This document shows positions 11,405 through 24,059 of a stretch of DNA of 64,000 nt, in pieces (the first letter of the stretch is position 1; each line of letters begins with the position of its first letter). A program made the position numbers and the translations under genes. This DNA comes from Lithospermum erythrorhizon. Taxonomy: Eukaryota > Streptophyta > Magnoliopsida > Boraginales > Boraginaceae. Where the stretch lies: the NCBI GenBank assembly GCA_019722365.1, contig JADFUC010001591.1, positions 1 through 64,000 on the forward strand. The letters run 5' to 3'. The notes under the pieces were generated by a model, which had not been told where the DNA came from, searched no databases, and saw only the letters and a list, made by a program, of their open reading frames with translations.

Positions 11405-12050
11405 GTTTGAATAGTTTATTTGATAATGTGTTTCCTGAAACAAGCAAATGCAATCGAACAAGTCTATATCGATCAAATTCAATCGAATCCGTTCAAATCC
11501 GATTTCAATTACTGTTAATCGAGTTGTTTGAATACATGTTGATATCGTGTTTCCGCGAAGCAACAAATTCAATCGAACAAGTCTACATCGATCAATTTAT
11601 TAGATCGGTTCGGATTTGATCTCAAGTAATGTGTCAATTTGTTTGAATACTTTACATTTTGATATTATGTTTCCCAAACAAGCAAATGCAATCGAACAGT
11701 CTATATCCATCAAATTCAATCGAATCCATTCAAATCCGATTCCAATTCTTTGTTAATAAATTTGTTTCAATGCAGTTGATATCATGTTTCACGAAGCAAC
11801 CAAATTCAATCGAACAAGTCTACGTCGATCAATTTATAGAACCGCTTTGAATCAATCCCAATTACTATTAATGTCGAGTTGTTTGAATACTTTATTTGAT
11901 ATTAGCATGTTTCACGAAGGAACCAAATTCAATCGAAACAAGTCTACATGTCGAACATTTCAATCGAACCAGCTCGAATCCGATTCAAATTACTGTTAAT
12001 GGAGCTGTTTCAAGTTCTAACAGCATATTGTGCTGCTCAAAACAACCAAA
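11405..12050. repeat. Minisatellite, about 120 bp unit, alternating A/B subtypes
   Basis: Five units begin GTTTGAATA or GTTTCAAT at about 11,405, 11,525, 11,640, 11,763 and 11,880, and a partial sixth starts at about 12,006. All carry AATCGAACAAGTCTA followed by ATCAA. Units 1 and 3 share AAACAAGCAAATGCAATCGA. Units 2 and 4 share CGAAGCAAC and ATCAATTTAT. This makes a higher-order unit of about 240 bp. The array fills the gap between the RGG stop codon and the ELMO start. Confidence 0.85.
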
Positions 12051-12225
12051 TTCAAGCCGATTCTGACCCAAGAGGTCTTGGATTCTATTGAACATAACCA
12101 TATATTTTTAGTTTCTTTGTACAAATTCAATAAAAAACAAACTCCAAAATCAATCAATTTCAATCGAATCAATTTACCAATTTCAATCACAACATTTCAC
12201 TATTATTTGCTAATTTGAAGGTGTA

Positions 12226-15200
12226 ATGGCGGTGGCGGAAGAAGTGGCGGCGGAGGTGGTGGTGGTGGTGGTGTGGAGGTCATTTGTGGCGGTGCGGAGA
12301 ATATCGCAAAGCATTAATAAAACTAATACTTGTGAAGCTGCTACTTCTGGTATATTCCTTTAATAATTTATTTTTTGTTTTGATTTATTTTGCTGTCTCT
12401 CTCACTTACATATTCAGCCACAAATTTTTTCCAAACTGTATATATCTCTCTGCTTTCTCTCTCTAGAAATTCGCTTAATACACAGTATTATATTGATATT
12501 TCATATATTATTATTATTATATAGATATTTCACATATTAAACCCTTAATATATGCATATATATATATATGCTTAAATACAACTGCATAGATGTGTGTTAA
12601 TTGTTGTTGTGATCAAATTTCGTCGTAATTCGGTGTAGTTTATTGGATCTGTGTGTATGGAAATTAAGTTTGGATAAATGTCAGCTTGCGTTGAAATTTT
12701 CGCGGAGGTTTTATGCTGCTAGTTTTTGTTTGTTTGCTTTTTGATTGTTTGATTTTTGTATGTAGTTGATTTGTCTGATTAGTTATTAGGTTTGGAGAAA
12801 TTAGTAGTTGCATTGAGATTTTCGGTGAAATTTATGCTTCTTTTTTTCGTTTGTATCTCGTTGTTTGTTTGTTTGTTTGTTTGTCATACTTGTTTAGTTT
12901 ACATTGATGCTAATTTTTGTTTTAGTAGTGTGATGGTATTTGAAATGGGCGAATTATTTATTTTGGGGCCATTGGGAAACCATTTAGATAACTTTCGGAC
13001 CAGATTGAATGTCGATATGCCATTCTTCCTACTCAAATGCAGTTAGTGAAATACTGTGTTATTCTGTAGCTCACAAGTTCAATGTTCTGTTATTTTCGGA
13101 AGCTTGAATAGTTGCTTATGAATTATATTCAAATCGAATATCGAGGATATCGAGAATTTAGCAACATCTTTTTCGGCTGATCGCGGTTTATGTCAAGAGG
13201 AATTAATGGTTGATATTTGCGATTTGAGATGATGGATCACAGCATTTAATAGAATTTTATTTGAATGGTTGCTGTGGTTCTAACTTCTAAGCATTGATGT
13301 GAAGCTTCAGTCCCATATATTTTGGTTTCAAATTTTACGAAAATTAATAATCTCAAAGTATTCTGGTTTATTGAAATTCTGGCACATGATGATTCGTCCG
13401 TGGGATATTTAATTGGTTAACTGCAAAATGCTTGTCATCTTTTGATCAATGTCTCATCTTGCCTGTAATGGACTATTGCTCCTCTTTTTTATAATCAAGA
13501 ACATAAATAAATGCTTAGATACATTTTTCCTTTAGTTAGTTCATTAAATGCTTAGATATGTTAGATATTCTGTTTTAATTACCTTTTTACTACCATTTTC
13601 TAATCCAGTCGTTGTCTTTTGTAACAGCGGAGGTTGTGGCAGGATCTGCAGCATGGCTTGGTAAAGGTCTATCTTGTGTATGTGCTCAGCGAACGGAAGG
13701 TGATGCTCGTCCATCATTTGATCTGACACCTGCTCAGGTATATCCTTGAAGGTTAAGAAACATTGTATCTATATTACTAAAATTCTCCATGTGTAGATCA
13801 TGCTGGTTTTTCTTTAATTTTCTTCAGGAGGAATGCTTACTGAGACTTCAGAGCCGTATAGATCTATCCTATGATAGCTCAAATCCTGAGCATCAGGTAC
13901 ACCATACACCTTGCCTAAGGCCCATTGTCTTTACAAATATATGCACAAGTAAAATTTAGAATTTTCCTGCTGTCCTTCTTTAGTCCATTAAAATTCATTC
14001 AACCCTGAGTTACATTTCTGGCTCGCCATAGGAAGCTTTGTTGGCACTGTGGTATGCTGCCTTTCCTGGAGAAGAACTCTGTGGGGTTGATATCTGAGCT
14101 GATGGAAGGAAATGGGATGGCAAGGGAAAAAGACCCATGGAAAACAGATTTCAGGTAGATCAACAGCTCTTCAATGGCCATGGATCTGAAACTCCAGCGC
14201 ACATGTATTGTTTTTGAAGAATGATTTCTGGTATCTGTAGGGGCGGTGGATTCATATCGCTGGAAAATTTGTTATATTTTGCCAGGATGTTCCCAGTACG
14301 TTATCTTTGTTTCCTTATTCCTTGATTCGTATTAGAAGAACTGCAAAACATGGTTATAAGTTTGAACTGCTGAACTGCTACATTCTGTTGAGATACATCA
14401 TGGAGTTTATATGGGGTAGTACCACAGTGTTCTTTCCAATTAGAGTTGTGTCTGATATGGATCCATACATCTTGCCTACATTCATTTCATATCTGTTGAC
14501 AAATGAAATTCTCTTCCTTTTGATTTCCAGAAATCTTTCCGGGATCTTCTGCTGAAACAAGAAGGTGATCGCTCATTATGGGAATACCCTTTCGCTGTTG
14601 CTGGTGTCAATATCACATTTATGCTTATTCAGATGCTAGATCTAGAATCTGGTCTGCTCTCATCCGTGTATTTTATCTTTCTGGAAAATACAAATGCATA
14701 GTTCCTGAACCTGATTGTGCATAGTTTTTCTGGTTTATAAGTCTAATCAGTCAATTTTCCACCCTGAATTCTGCAGTTAAACCTATATCCTTGGTAGGAG
14801 CAACCTTCTTGAAGTTTCTTACAGGTATAATTTCCAACATTACAAACCATCTTAGATTTGACTACTTAATTCTCAAGGACTAAGTCTATCCAGGCACCAG
14901 AAAAAGCTTTCCGATTCATGTGACTTTCAATAGTCTAGTTAAAAGATCAACCCTTTCTCAAGGATGTCTTCTTTTGCTAGCATTCATCGCTTTTCTTCCC
15001 TCTAATTGGTTCTTTGCATCTGCCCCTTGTTCTATGGTGCAAGCCATTTTCAATAATTGAGAGACTATGATTAAATCAGATAACTGCTCTTGGCATCCCT
15101 CTCTGTTTTTCCAACCTTCTGCAGAAAATGAATTTGCATTTGACCTGCTATATTGCATTACATTCAAGCTGATGGATCATCAATGGCTGTCCATGCGTGC

Positions 15201-15416
15201 ATCATATATGGATTTTAATGTATGTGTGATACTAATTTTCCTTATTCCGCTATCTCTTTCTATTTTGCACTACTAGGTTCATCATATATCTATGGATTTT
15301 GATGTTCCCTACAGACTGTGATGAAAGCCACCCGTCAACAACTGGAAAGAGAACTCTTGATGGAAGATATTAGCAGGCTGGAAGACTTGCCTTCTTATAG
15401 TCTTCTAAGTCAGTAG
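12226..15416 (+). CDS. ELMO domain-containing protein (exon 4 disrupted)
   Basis: Nine exons are seen: 12,226-12,349, 13,628-13,737, 13,828-13,896, 14,032-14,154, 14,241-14,295, 14,531-14,651, 14,777-14,824, 15,125-15,219 and 15,315-15,416. The product would be close to 280 residues. It carries SFVAVRRISQS near the N-terminus, then AEVVAGSAAWLG, the ELMO/CED-12 domain (WYAAFPGEEL, then GGGFISLENLLYFA, LWEYPFAVAGVN and FKLMDHQWLSMRASYMDFN), and ends LEDLPSYSLLSQ. Animal ELMO proteins act with DOCK GTPase regulators; the plant role is poorly defined. All splice phases agree except that exon 4 is about 7 bp too long. After GEELCG it picks up extra bases in three places and meets a TGA. The start codon is followed by a GTG-repeat coding for a valine run. 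Confidence 0.88.
12849..12892. repeat. TTTG tetranucleotide microsatellite in ELMO intron 1
   Basis: Five to six tandem GTTT units occur, with further T/G-rich imperfect units upstream (12,720-12,770). The tract lies in the long first intron. Confidence 0.7.
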
Positions 15417-16349
15417 CATATCTACCAAATAAGAAGGTAAGCAGGGATACCTCATTTGCTGGATGGTTGCTTTGCAAGTGAACCCCAAGCCCTTATAGTG
15501 ATATTCTTTGGCAGTTTCTTCTGTCGCTTTCTATCCTTTATCATCTGTTCACATCCATCACATTCTTTTCCAATGGGTTACATCCATCATAGATGAAAAG
15601 AAAGTTTTGTATTCTTGGTACTACTTATAGGTAACACGTGAAGTTGTTTATGCTTAATAACAAAAACTATAGATTGGAAAATAGATGATTCGTGATGAAA
15701 ACTGTAGTTTGGTGCAATGGTGCTACTTTTTTTTGGGTTTCTCCTGCTTTCATTCAATTACAGTCATTAATAGGGTCTCTCTTTTGGTTGCCTTCTTCTA
15801 TTTCATACAAACGGTGAAAGTAATTTGTAACTTTAAAGGAGATCACACGGCATTATCAGTTCCTAAATTTTCAAGTCAAGGGTAGCGGTCTCAAAGTTTG
15901 GCGGTTGGAGTTTCGATTGACTGTAGCATATGGAAAACACATATCCAAGACAATTGTTGATGTACTTACTACTGGAGTTGGGGAGAACATTGGGTAACAC
16001 TTGTAGGAGGGCGTATATGAAGCAGATACTCTGAACTAAATAACACTGGTGTTCGAGCAACAAGGTGTATGAGCTAACAGTTATGTTGAAGCAAAGATGG
16101 TGTTATTAGTAAAACTAGTAGTTGTTGCTCATCATTTGACCTCAACCGAAAGCTTATTCTGTCAATAAGACAATAATGCTGGTTTCGAACAAAAATGAGA
16201 AACAACGTTAAACACCACAAGTCACAATAGATTCTAAATCAAAACATCCGAACATAAAAACAACACTCAACTTCAGGTTTTCGAATTCAAGTTCCGACAG
16301 GGAAAACACGCCCTTAATAAGAAGTTGCGAATGACTCCATTAAAAGACT
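15417..16349. other. Convergent intergenic region between ELMO and NDPK1
   Basis: This interval separates two genes that converge. It must hold both 3' untranslated regions. No recognisable coding sequence or RNA gene is present. Confidence 0.6.
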
Positions 16350-17819
16350 TCATTCATAGATCCAAGAATGAAGGCTGCTCTGCCATTCTGCAATTCCTTC
16401 GGGGAACCACAGAGCAATCTCTTTTCTAGCACTCTCAACTGAATCACTTCCATGAATGATGTTCCTGCAAACACATGGTTGAACCTCGTTCAAATTCCAA
16501 CATACAAGGCATTTTCGATTGTCAGGACTAAGAGACCTTGTCAAATAGGCATGTAAAAGATGAAATGATACCCCGTATCAAGTATCAACTAAATTGATGA
16601 CCAGTAACGATGGGCATGGGATCACCTATACCCGTTTCTGTGCCAACATCAAACTCAGATACATGTGAAATTCGATAAAGAAACATTTATGTATTGGAGG
16701 TCCTAACATGTTAGGAATTTGTTTAGTAAAAGTTAACACCTTGCAGCTTGCGCAACATGATCAGAGTGTCATGAGCACACATGTGCAACAAATGATCTCT
16801 AAGCTTCTACAATGATATCAAACTAATAAAGTTTATCTTAAATGTTGATCTAAAATGTTGTTCAAGCAACTGTTATTTGTCTGCTTGTCCCCATTAAAAC
16901 AAAACAACTAAACTTTCATACATCATACTCTTTTATACAAATCATTCGATAATTTCGTTAGGTAGTAGGAATCAAGGGAGCAAAGACTAATATACCTGCC
17001 AATGTCAATAGCAAAGTCACCACGAATGGTGCCGGGGGCAGAAGCTAAAGGATTAGTAGCACCAATGATGGTCCTTCCAGTCGAGACAACGCTCTTCCCT
17101 TCCCAAACCATGGCAACAACTGGACCAGAGACGATGTACTCTACCAATCCATTGAAGAAAGGCTTCGAGGACAAGTCAGCATAATGACTCTCAGCAAAAG
17201 AACGCTCCACGGTGAGGAATTTCAAACCTGCAAAGATCAAGATCACATGCTGATAAGACACCCTTAGTTAAAAACTTACTCTTGTAACATCATAGTTATT
17301 TATACTACCTCCTTCTCAATTCGATAGGGAGTTTAAACTTTTACTCGACACTTAAAAAATTCAATTTTAACTCTAAATTGATTTCATTAGAGTATAAAAT
17401 GTTATTTCAAAATTTTGGCATAGAAGTGATTAACCTCTAAGTTGTATGAGTAAATTATTAATTCAAGGAGTAGTAATATATAGTGAAGACATATAAATCA
17501 ATAATCATTAAAATCCATCATAACCAAATCAAACCAATACTTATTTAACCGACTTTGTAATGATTATTTTATAATTAGCTAATAATCCCATCATTACAAA
17601 TATTTACAACTAAGCACAAAAAGATTACCTTTCAATGAGAAGCCTTTCTTCTCAAATCTGCTAATAATCTCACCCACCTAAAAGCATCAAGTTAACATAA
17701 CTTCAAACTAAATCAACTTCAAGTAACTTAATATATATACATGCATATATTTATGAAAGGAGACTTACAAGGCCTCTTTGAACACCATCAGGCTTAATCA
17801 TGATGAAGGTGTGCTCCAT
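16350..17819 (-). CDS. NDPK1: Nucleoside diphosphate kinase 1 (cytosolic type)
   Basis: Four exons on the minus strand (17,819-17,769, 17,677-17,629, 17,227-16,996 and 16,464-16,350) join in phase to 148 residues, the standard NDPK1 length. The enzyme moves the gamma-phosphate of ATP onto other nucleoside diphosphates through a phosphohistidine. The start [17 protein letters not shown] is typical and no transit peptide precedes it, so a cytosolic form is indicated. The catalytic histidine is His115 in NIIHGSDS, preceded by the conserved [16 protein letters not shown] segment. The C-terminus ends in SWIYE. No indel or stop interrupts it, in contrast to several neighbours. A MITE-like insertion may lie in intron 2. 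Confidence 0.97.
17306..17471. mobile_element. Possible Stowaway-like MITE in NDPK1 intron 2
   Basis: The left edge CTACCTCCTTCTCAATTCG and the right edge TTAATTCAAGGAGTAG are near-inverse and lie next to TA. The interior is AT-rich. The ends match less well than in the other MITEs of this window. Confidence 0.45.
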
Positions 17820-18324
17820 TTTTAATGCTTTTTTGAGTGTTGAAGTTTTCCAAGAATGAATACTGAGAAGGAGCAGCTGCAACACAATGTCTGAAACTCA
17901 AGCCTTTAAATATGTCTGTGAGGTTGGTGCTCCAAAAACCCTAACAATAAAATAACTGAAATGGAAATTTTTTTTACTGTATTTTGTGAACTTTTATTTA
18001 TTATTCCCTTCGATTTATTTAATTTAGTATTTTAAGCTGGAACTTTTTCATCTTTAAATTTTCACTGAATTGTCATTCTGAAGTGGAATCTGGATCGTCG
18101 TTCTTGAAGTAATATCGCTTTGATCATTGGAGTTAATCACCTCTTTATCACAGTGATGATTCTTTGGAACTAAAAGTTTAATTATGAATGTTATAAGAAA
18201 TATAATACAATAATATATAATTATAATAGAGTCCAATGTTTTAAATTTTGTTTTTATTAAAATCAAAGTGTAGTAATAAAAGAGCACTACGAGTGCTACG
18301 TCAAAATAGTGCATTCGAATTCAA
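17820..18324. other. Upstream region of NDPK1
   Basis: AT-rich DNA that must include the NDPK1 promoter and leader. No convincing TATA box stands out and no other gene is visible. Confidence 0.5.
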
Positions 18325-18880
18325 AGCGTGAATTATTTTTTCTCGATTTTTGGTTGTTTTTTTCTCAATTATCATGTTTTAATTATCAACTACAATAGAA
18401 ATTCGATAAATTAATATTAATACTCGATTATTTAATAAACTCTCTAAGAATATGGTGCTAAATTAATAATTTGTGCTTTTCGTTCATTTCATTATTTACG
18501 CCGCGGTCATATGCGTTGCGTTTTTTTCTGGTGCGGTGGCTTCGATAAATTAATACCGAGGGCATTAAGTTAAAATTGCATGTCATTATATTTAAGTTAG
18601 TTAAATTAGCCAGAGGCTAGGGGATAAGGTGCTTTTTTTACATTTTTTCGATTTTTTGGTTTTTCAATTGTCATTTTTTAATTATAAAGCTGATAAAAAC
18701 TTCGATAAATTATCTCCGTTATTTAATAAACTATCCAAAAAATATGGTGCTAAATTAACTAATTCATGCTCACTTTATTTTCATTATTTACTGCGATGCG
18801 TATGCGATTCGTTTTTTTACCGGCCCCAGCAACCAAAGCTACCGATAAATTAATATTCGGGCATTGAGTTAAAATTGCCA
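18325..18880. repeat. Two tandem copies of an AT-rich unit of about 295 bp
   Basis: Copy 1 (18,325-18,590) and copy 2 (18,630-18,880) share in the same order TTTTTCGATTTTT-type T-rich DNA, TTCGATAAATT, TTATTTAATAAACT, ATATGGTGCTAAATTAA, GCG...CGTTTTTTT and CGATAAATTAATA...GGGCATT, ending in TTAAAATTGC. They are clearly diverged from each other. No protein is encoded. Confidence 0.7.
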
Positions 18881-21102
18881 CAAGATTATTGTTGTTCTTG
18901 AAATCTTACTTTCGCGATGATTAAGTGCCCTTACATTGCAATTAGTACCACTATTGAGTGAATATATATGTCTGGCACTTCTAACTAGTAATATATAAAA
19001 TGTAAGTGCTAGCATCTAAGGTCGGAAACAATCAATTAAAATAATTTTTTATTTTACTTTGCTTAAAAGTTTCACCATGGGCTTGTTAACGTGGTATTGC
19101 CTCATTGAGTCATTGGTGTCAATTGGGCATATGCCTTAGAGGAGAGGCCGAAATCCCTTGGTCCAAGTTTAAGTTTGTTTAGCCACCATATAAGTAAGTT
19201 GGGTCAAGCTAGTCGTGTGTAACAAACCGGGGCGGGCCTTAAGTATCAGTTTCGGGCTGCCCAGAGTAATTTGAGCCCTAATACCCTTAACGAACCGGTA
19301 TTTCGGCCAGTAAGTGCAGGGGCCTTTCGGTTCGAGCCCGTATATTGAGGGCAACGTGGTACTATTTGAAATTAACGTACCACCTTTATAAGATTTAACG
19401 TCCTCAGCGTTTTAGATTTAATGGTCTGCAGATTTGTTATTAAAATTTTGACGATGATGACGATTGAACAAATAACATTTAATGGAAACCTTTTTATTAA
19501 TAATTGAATATGTAGTTTAAGATCTGATAGACTTTTCTCCCTTGATGTCACGATATGAGCGGACGGCGAATCTGTCTGACTACGTTGATCGTTTTCATGG
19601 TGAAACACGAAGTTACAAAGTACTTACCGAGGCTATGTTGTGATGTTTCACAAATTCACGCCCTTTCGTCAGGTGAAGTAAACATCATGTGGTTAAATTA
19701 AACGTCCTCAAAGTGCTTCCATTTTCAATTTTGACATCATGACTTCGTCATCAAAGATGCACAAAAAGTTGACACGTTCGAACAGGCGGGAGGTAGCACG
19801 AGCCTTCGTGGAATGGATCTGATAATCTTGAAAAACCTCTTACACGACCGTTCTGCGGAATTCTTCTCTTGGAGGCATAATGAACAATATTCTACGAAAG
19901 CGATTGCTTAAGCACTATTAAGTTGATACTTGTAAACTTGTGATTATTAAACATGAGAAATAATTACATAAATGGATTAAGAAAAAAAATTCTACACATT
20001 TTACTTATAAAACGGTACCACGGTAATTCTTAGCGGCTAGTTAACGCCTACGGTGTCTTGCAGTGCCGTTTGGCGGCAATTTCAACGACTACTTTTTATT
20101 AACTTTTATGATCACCATTGATACGTTAAATATGAGAATGGCATCCCATTTAGTCATAACGGCTAAGTACTAGCTATATTTGTACGAGCGTGGTACGTTT
20201 CATCAGCTTGATTGCCGTTTGATCCTGTAACAATTTTACTTCATTTCTTCCTTGATCCAAATGGTACATCGTTTTCGCAACTCCTGATCGATCTAAGCAA
20301 TCTCAAATCGACAACAATCGGCACTACAAGCAATTCTGATACTCGTTACTAGTTTGTTTTGATCACGAGAATTTTATTAAAGTCACAAGATTGATTGAAC
20401 TCTAAGGATTCTTTCAAGTAGTGGGCTTGTTAGTTGCAATCTGAGCTTACGCGCTTAAGTATCAGGTTCGGTATTATCTATCATATTCTTTTTATTAATT
20501 TTGATATTTGTTCTTCTAAATTAATAACATCAAACTATAATCTTAGTAAAATGTTCAAAGAGGCAATTTTGTAGTGCTAGTATGTCTAATAGGTATGTTA
20601 ATTTAGGCGATGATAATCGTATGGATTAATTCAAGCGATGATGTCATTATGGATGAACTACGGTTATTAACTCTCGATCTAAGTATTCTGAATACTAATG
20701 AAAGAAACGTCATAAGATTTGACAACATTTTGAGGCCGACCATTACAAATGAAAACTGACTTGTTTAGATTAAATCTCATCATGGAAAAGCAGGTGGGGG
20801 TAAAGGAAAACGGTCAACTTACTTTATAGATACTTATTAGGTCATAAGATCTCTGATATTAGGCGGTGTGAGGGGTGGTACACAAGGAACGATTAATACC
20901 CAAACCGACGAGAACTTTTTTTTTAATATTTTGGCTTATAGGATGGAAACTATGAAATTTGTAATTGGTAGTTCTTTGCCTTTTAATCATTGTGATGGAT
21001 GGCGTTTCACTAATTGGATTAAAAAAGTCGTTGTCATTAGCGTATCCCACGTCTTCTTGGCGAATCGATGCTTTTAAATATTTAAAAAATGAAGAGCTCT
21101 TA
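18881..21102. other. Gene-poor region of degenerate repeats
   Basis: No gene could be supported. A GC-richer block at about 19,200-19,370 and the CGGTACCACG motif near 20,014 resemble blocks at 24.3 and 26.3 kb. All three may derive from one old element family, but no diagnostic protein domain remains. Confidence 0.45.
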
Positions 21103-22986
21103 TGTTGGGTATGTCAAATGTAACTGTTTTGATAATTACTAAAACATTGATTTACTATCTAACATGTGTAATTAGGGTTTTTAATAGTCATGTTAGAAAA
21201 GATGTTTGCGGCCGGACTTCAAAGTGATATCTTTATTTAGCAGCCTTGAAGGCGGGTGGCGTTGAGAAGTGAAGATATTGAAGAGCGATCTTGATGTCAA
21301 ATGGATTCAAGAAGAGGATTCAAGTGTTAAGGATATCGGTGATGGTACTATAAATGCAAGCTCTTTACAAGGTAAGTTAGCTTCCAATAATAGTTTAAAG
21401 TCTCTTGAATAATCTTATTTGAAGCTCTTATACGGGAAATATTTTTCAAATTATTCTTGACAAAAATGTTGTTAACCAATTCAAAGATTTTAAGAATGTT
21501 TTGTCAAAATAAAATGCTTTGAAATATTAATGTTTATAACAGAGGATTGAATTCATTTTATTAAAGGGTCTGAAAAGAGCTTTCCAACTCTTTTTGAATA
21601 GTCAAAATCAGAGTTATAACGAAGCGGAAACTGAGTTTTTAAATAGGCTCCTCGAGGGACCGATTGAAGAGCGATTAGAACTCTGCGGAAAATCGGCTCT
21701 TTAGAGAAGCCAGATTGAGGCCGATTGGGTCGAAATTTGCAGATTTTGGCCAGTTTTGAGCTCTGATTTTACACCATATAAACTCCACTCCAGCCCCTTT
21801 CATTCCAAGCCTTCTCCGACATTTGTCCAACATTTTCTAAAGCGAATCTTTCTAATTTGGTATCGAATCTGCTCCTTATCTTCTAGACCTTGGACTAAAA
21901 TTGTGCTTAACTTTATATATAGAGGCTGTGATAAAGAAGGGCATTCAACGTGTTTGTTGGTGCTCAAAGAGAAAAGCAAGCTTTATCAAGGATCCTTATC
22001 TACTCAAAAAGGAGTTCTCCTGAGCTTCAATTTATTATTTTACTCAATTAAGGAGTTTTAAGTTGTGCTAAACATTTGTATTCCTATTGTAGCTCATTGA
22101 GGAGCATTTTAGATTGGGATAAAACAACAATATCTATTTCTATAAAGAGATATCCCATTAAGTTATGATTTGATATTCATACTAGAGTCTTGAGGGTCCG
22201 AGGTGTTGTGAGACTCAAGCTAGGAATCGGGGAGATCACCGTAATGGTGATCTTTAGTGCTCAACTGATAGGGCATAGAGTGCTCGAGGTAGTGGGTTGC
22301 ATCTCGACTTGATAGGGTTGTTAAGTAGCCACATGGTTCATGAGTAAGTGGTGTTAACTTGCCAGAGTGAACTTTCGATTGTGGATCGGGTCGCGAGATT
22401 GTTAATGGCTTACAGTGGGTAGCTAGAAGGTTGTTTAAGGTTGGATAGATCTTGAGCGGCTGGGATTTTTAAAAGATTTGTGAGGGGTTCTCAGTGGTTT
22501 CTAGAGCGTAGCTAGGTGGTCTAGTGGATTAAATTTAGGCATTATATTAAGTTACTTATGCATGCAGTGGTTGAACTCTGAATAATATATCTGAGGTTAC
22601 ATATCCAAAATTTCAAGGTTGAAAAGTCAAGGGTCGGCCATTAGGTTTCTTAGAAGGCTCGTTAAACCTTAATAATCGAGTTTTCATCTTAACCACTACT
22701 CTTTACTTTATTGTTCATATTATTTATATGCTAGAATTGCTAGGATTCTATTATGTGCTTGATTGTGATATTAATTGTATACTTAATTATAAAGTAAAGA
22801 TTATCTAAGGTTCATATCTTGATATTTGATTTAATCAATTATACTAAGTTGTTTAAAGAGGGTGTTAATATTACTTTAGCATATTCCGCATGTTTTTTTA
22901 CAAATTGTTAAAATATCATTTTAGGAGAAATTTGTATTAAATTTTCTGAGAAATGAAAAGCAGTCAGCCGTACTCTTGACCCAACA
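21103..22986 (+). mobile_element. Probable solo LTR, about 1.9 kb
   Basis: The segment starts TGTTGGGT and ends with the exact inverse ACCCAACA, the TG...CA end structure of LTRs. A TATA-like CCATATAAACTCC at about 21,773 is followed by a transcribed-leader-like C/T-rich stretch. No coding sequence lies inside. I see no 5 bp target duplication and no primer-binding site after the end, so it could also be a truncated or diverged LTR. Confidence 0.5.
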
Positions 22987-24059
22987 ATGCCCCCGCCACT
23001 AAAATTGTCATATAGTCTAACATCTTTTAGGTGCAACTCTTTCGACTTTGTCTTATAAAATGTGTTTGACTAGAGATATTGGTTAATGCGGATTTTTGAT
23101 ATAAACTTCTTTAGAATGTGTTGTTAATCTTTGCAATTCATATGGTAAGCATAGGAGATGAGTATGTTGTTAGAGATATAGTTTGAATATGGAAGAGAAG
23201 TTAATAAAATATTTTCATCCTATACGGCATTACATATGCAATTAGTCTGATAATAGTGCGATAATGGATCACAATTTTAGATTAAGAGTTTTTCATTTAC
23301 ATGTAGATTATTATGATGCTTTAGTACCGCTAATCGAACTAAAAAATTTTGATAGGAAGAAATATAAAGATGAAATTGAGCTTATTTGTAGAAACGTGTA
23401 TCTTAAATACCAATCAAGATATGCGTAAGGTAAAATGGCCCCACCAGCGTAGTGCACAAAGTTTTAATGTACCGTAGCGGAAGTTAAAAATCACAGTCTT
23501 ATAATCACTTTAGAAATGCTTTACAGTATTGGGTAGAAATAATCAGCTCCTCCCTTGAGAACACGAATGAGTTAGCTGATATTTATCTTAGCTTTTGAAT
23601 TAAGTATTATAATGATAGTGTCCTTTGATATATTAAAATGGTGTGACGAAAATGAATTTTTCAGTATTAATACAGATGGCAAAAAAAAAATTACTATACC
23701 TAATAATCTACAATAATATACTTAAAGGCGTTCGAAACACAGGCTGACAATTGAAGTATTTGTGTGTGTAAAGTTGAATGACACTTGAGCATAGGATGCA
23801 AGATCAAGACTTCGCTCATAGAACAAAAACAAAGGATATGTAAGGCGATCTTGGTGACATTGAGGAAAGAAATTGAAGAAGAGGAGGAAGCTGACACATT
23901 GAAGCGATTTAATCGACTCAAACGAAGAGTCCGAAGATGAATTAGTTTATGATGATTAATTTGTATAGTTTGTATTCTTGTTAGAAGGTCGAATGGAACT
24001 GCATGTAAACTTCACAGCGACACGGTATAAATTGTGAGCAGCTTAATAATAAATGTCTA
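22987..24059. other. Degenerate intergenic DNA
   Basis: There are traces of acidic, coding-like sequence on the plus strand near 23,850-23,940 (a GAAGAAGAGGAGGAAG run), but stops interrupt every frame. No domain is recognised. Confidence 0.4.

Noticed and set aside
17002..17184. Plus-strand open frame opposite the largest NDPK1 exon
   Set aside because: It is the antisense shadow of the conserved NDPK1 coding sequence, with no domain of its own.
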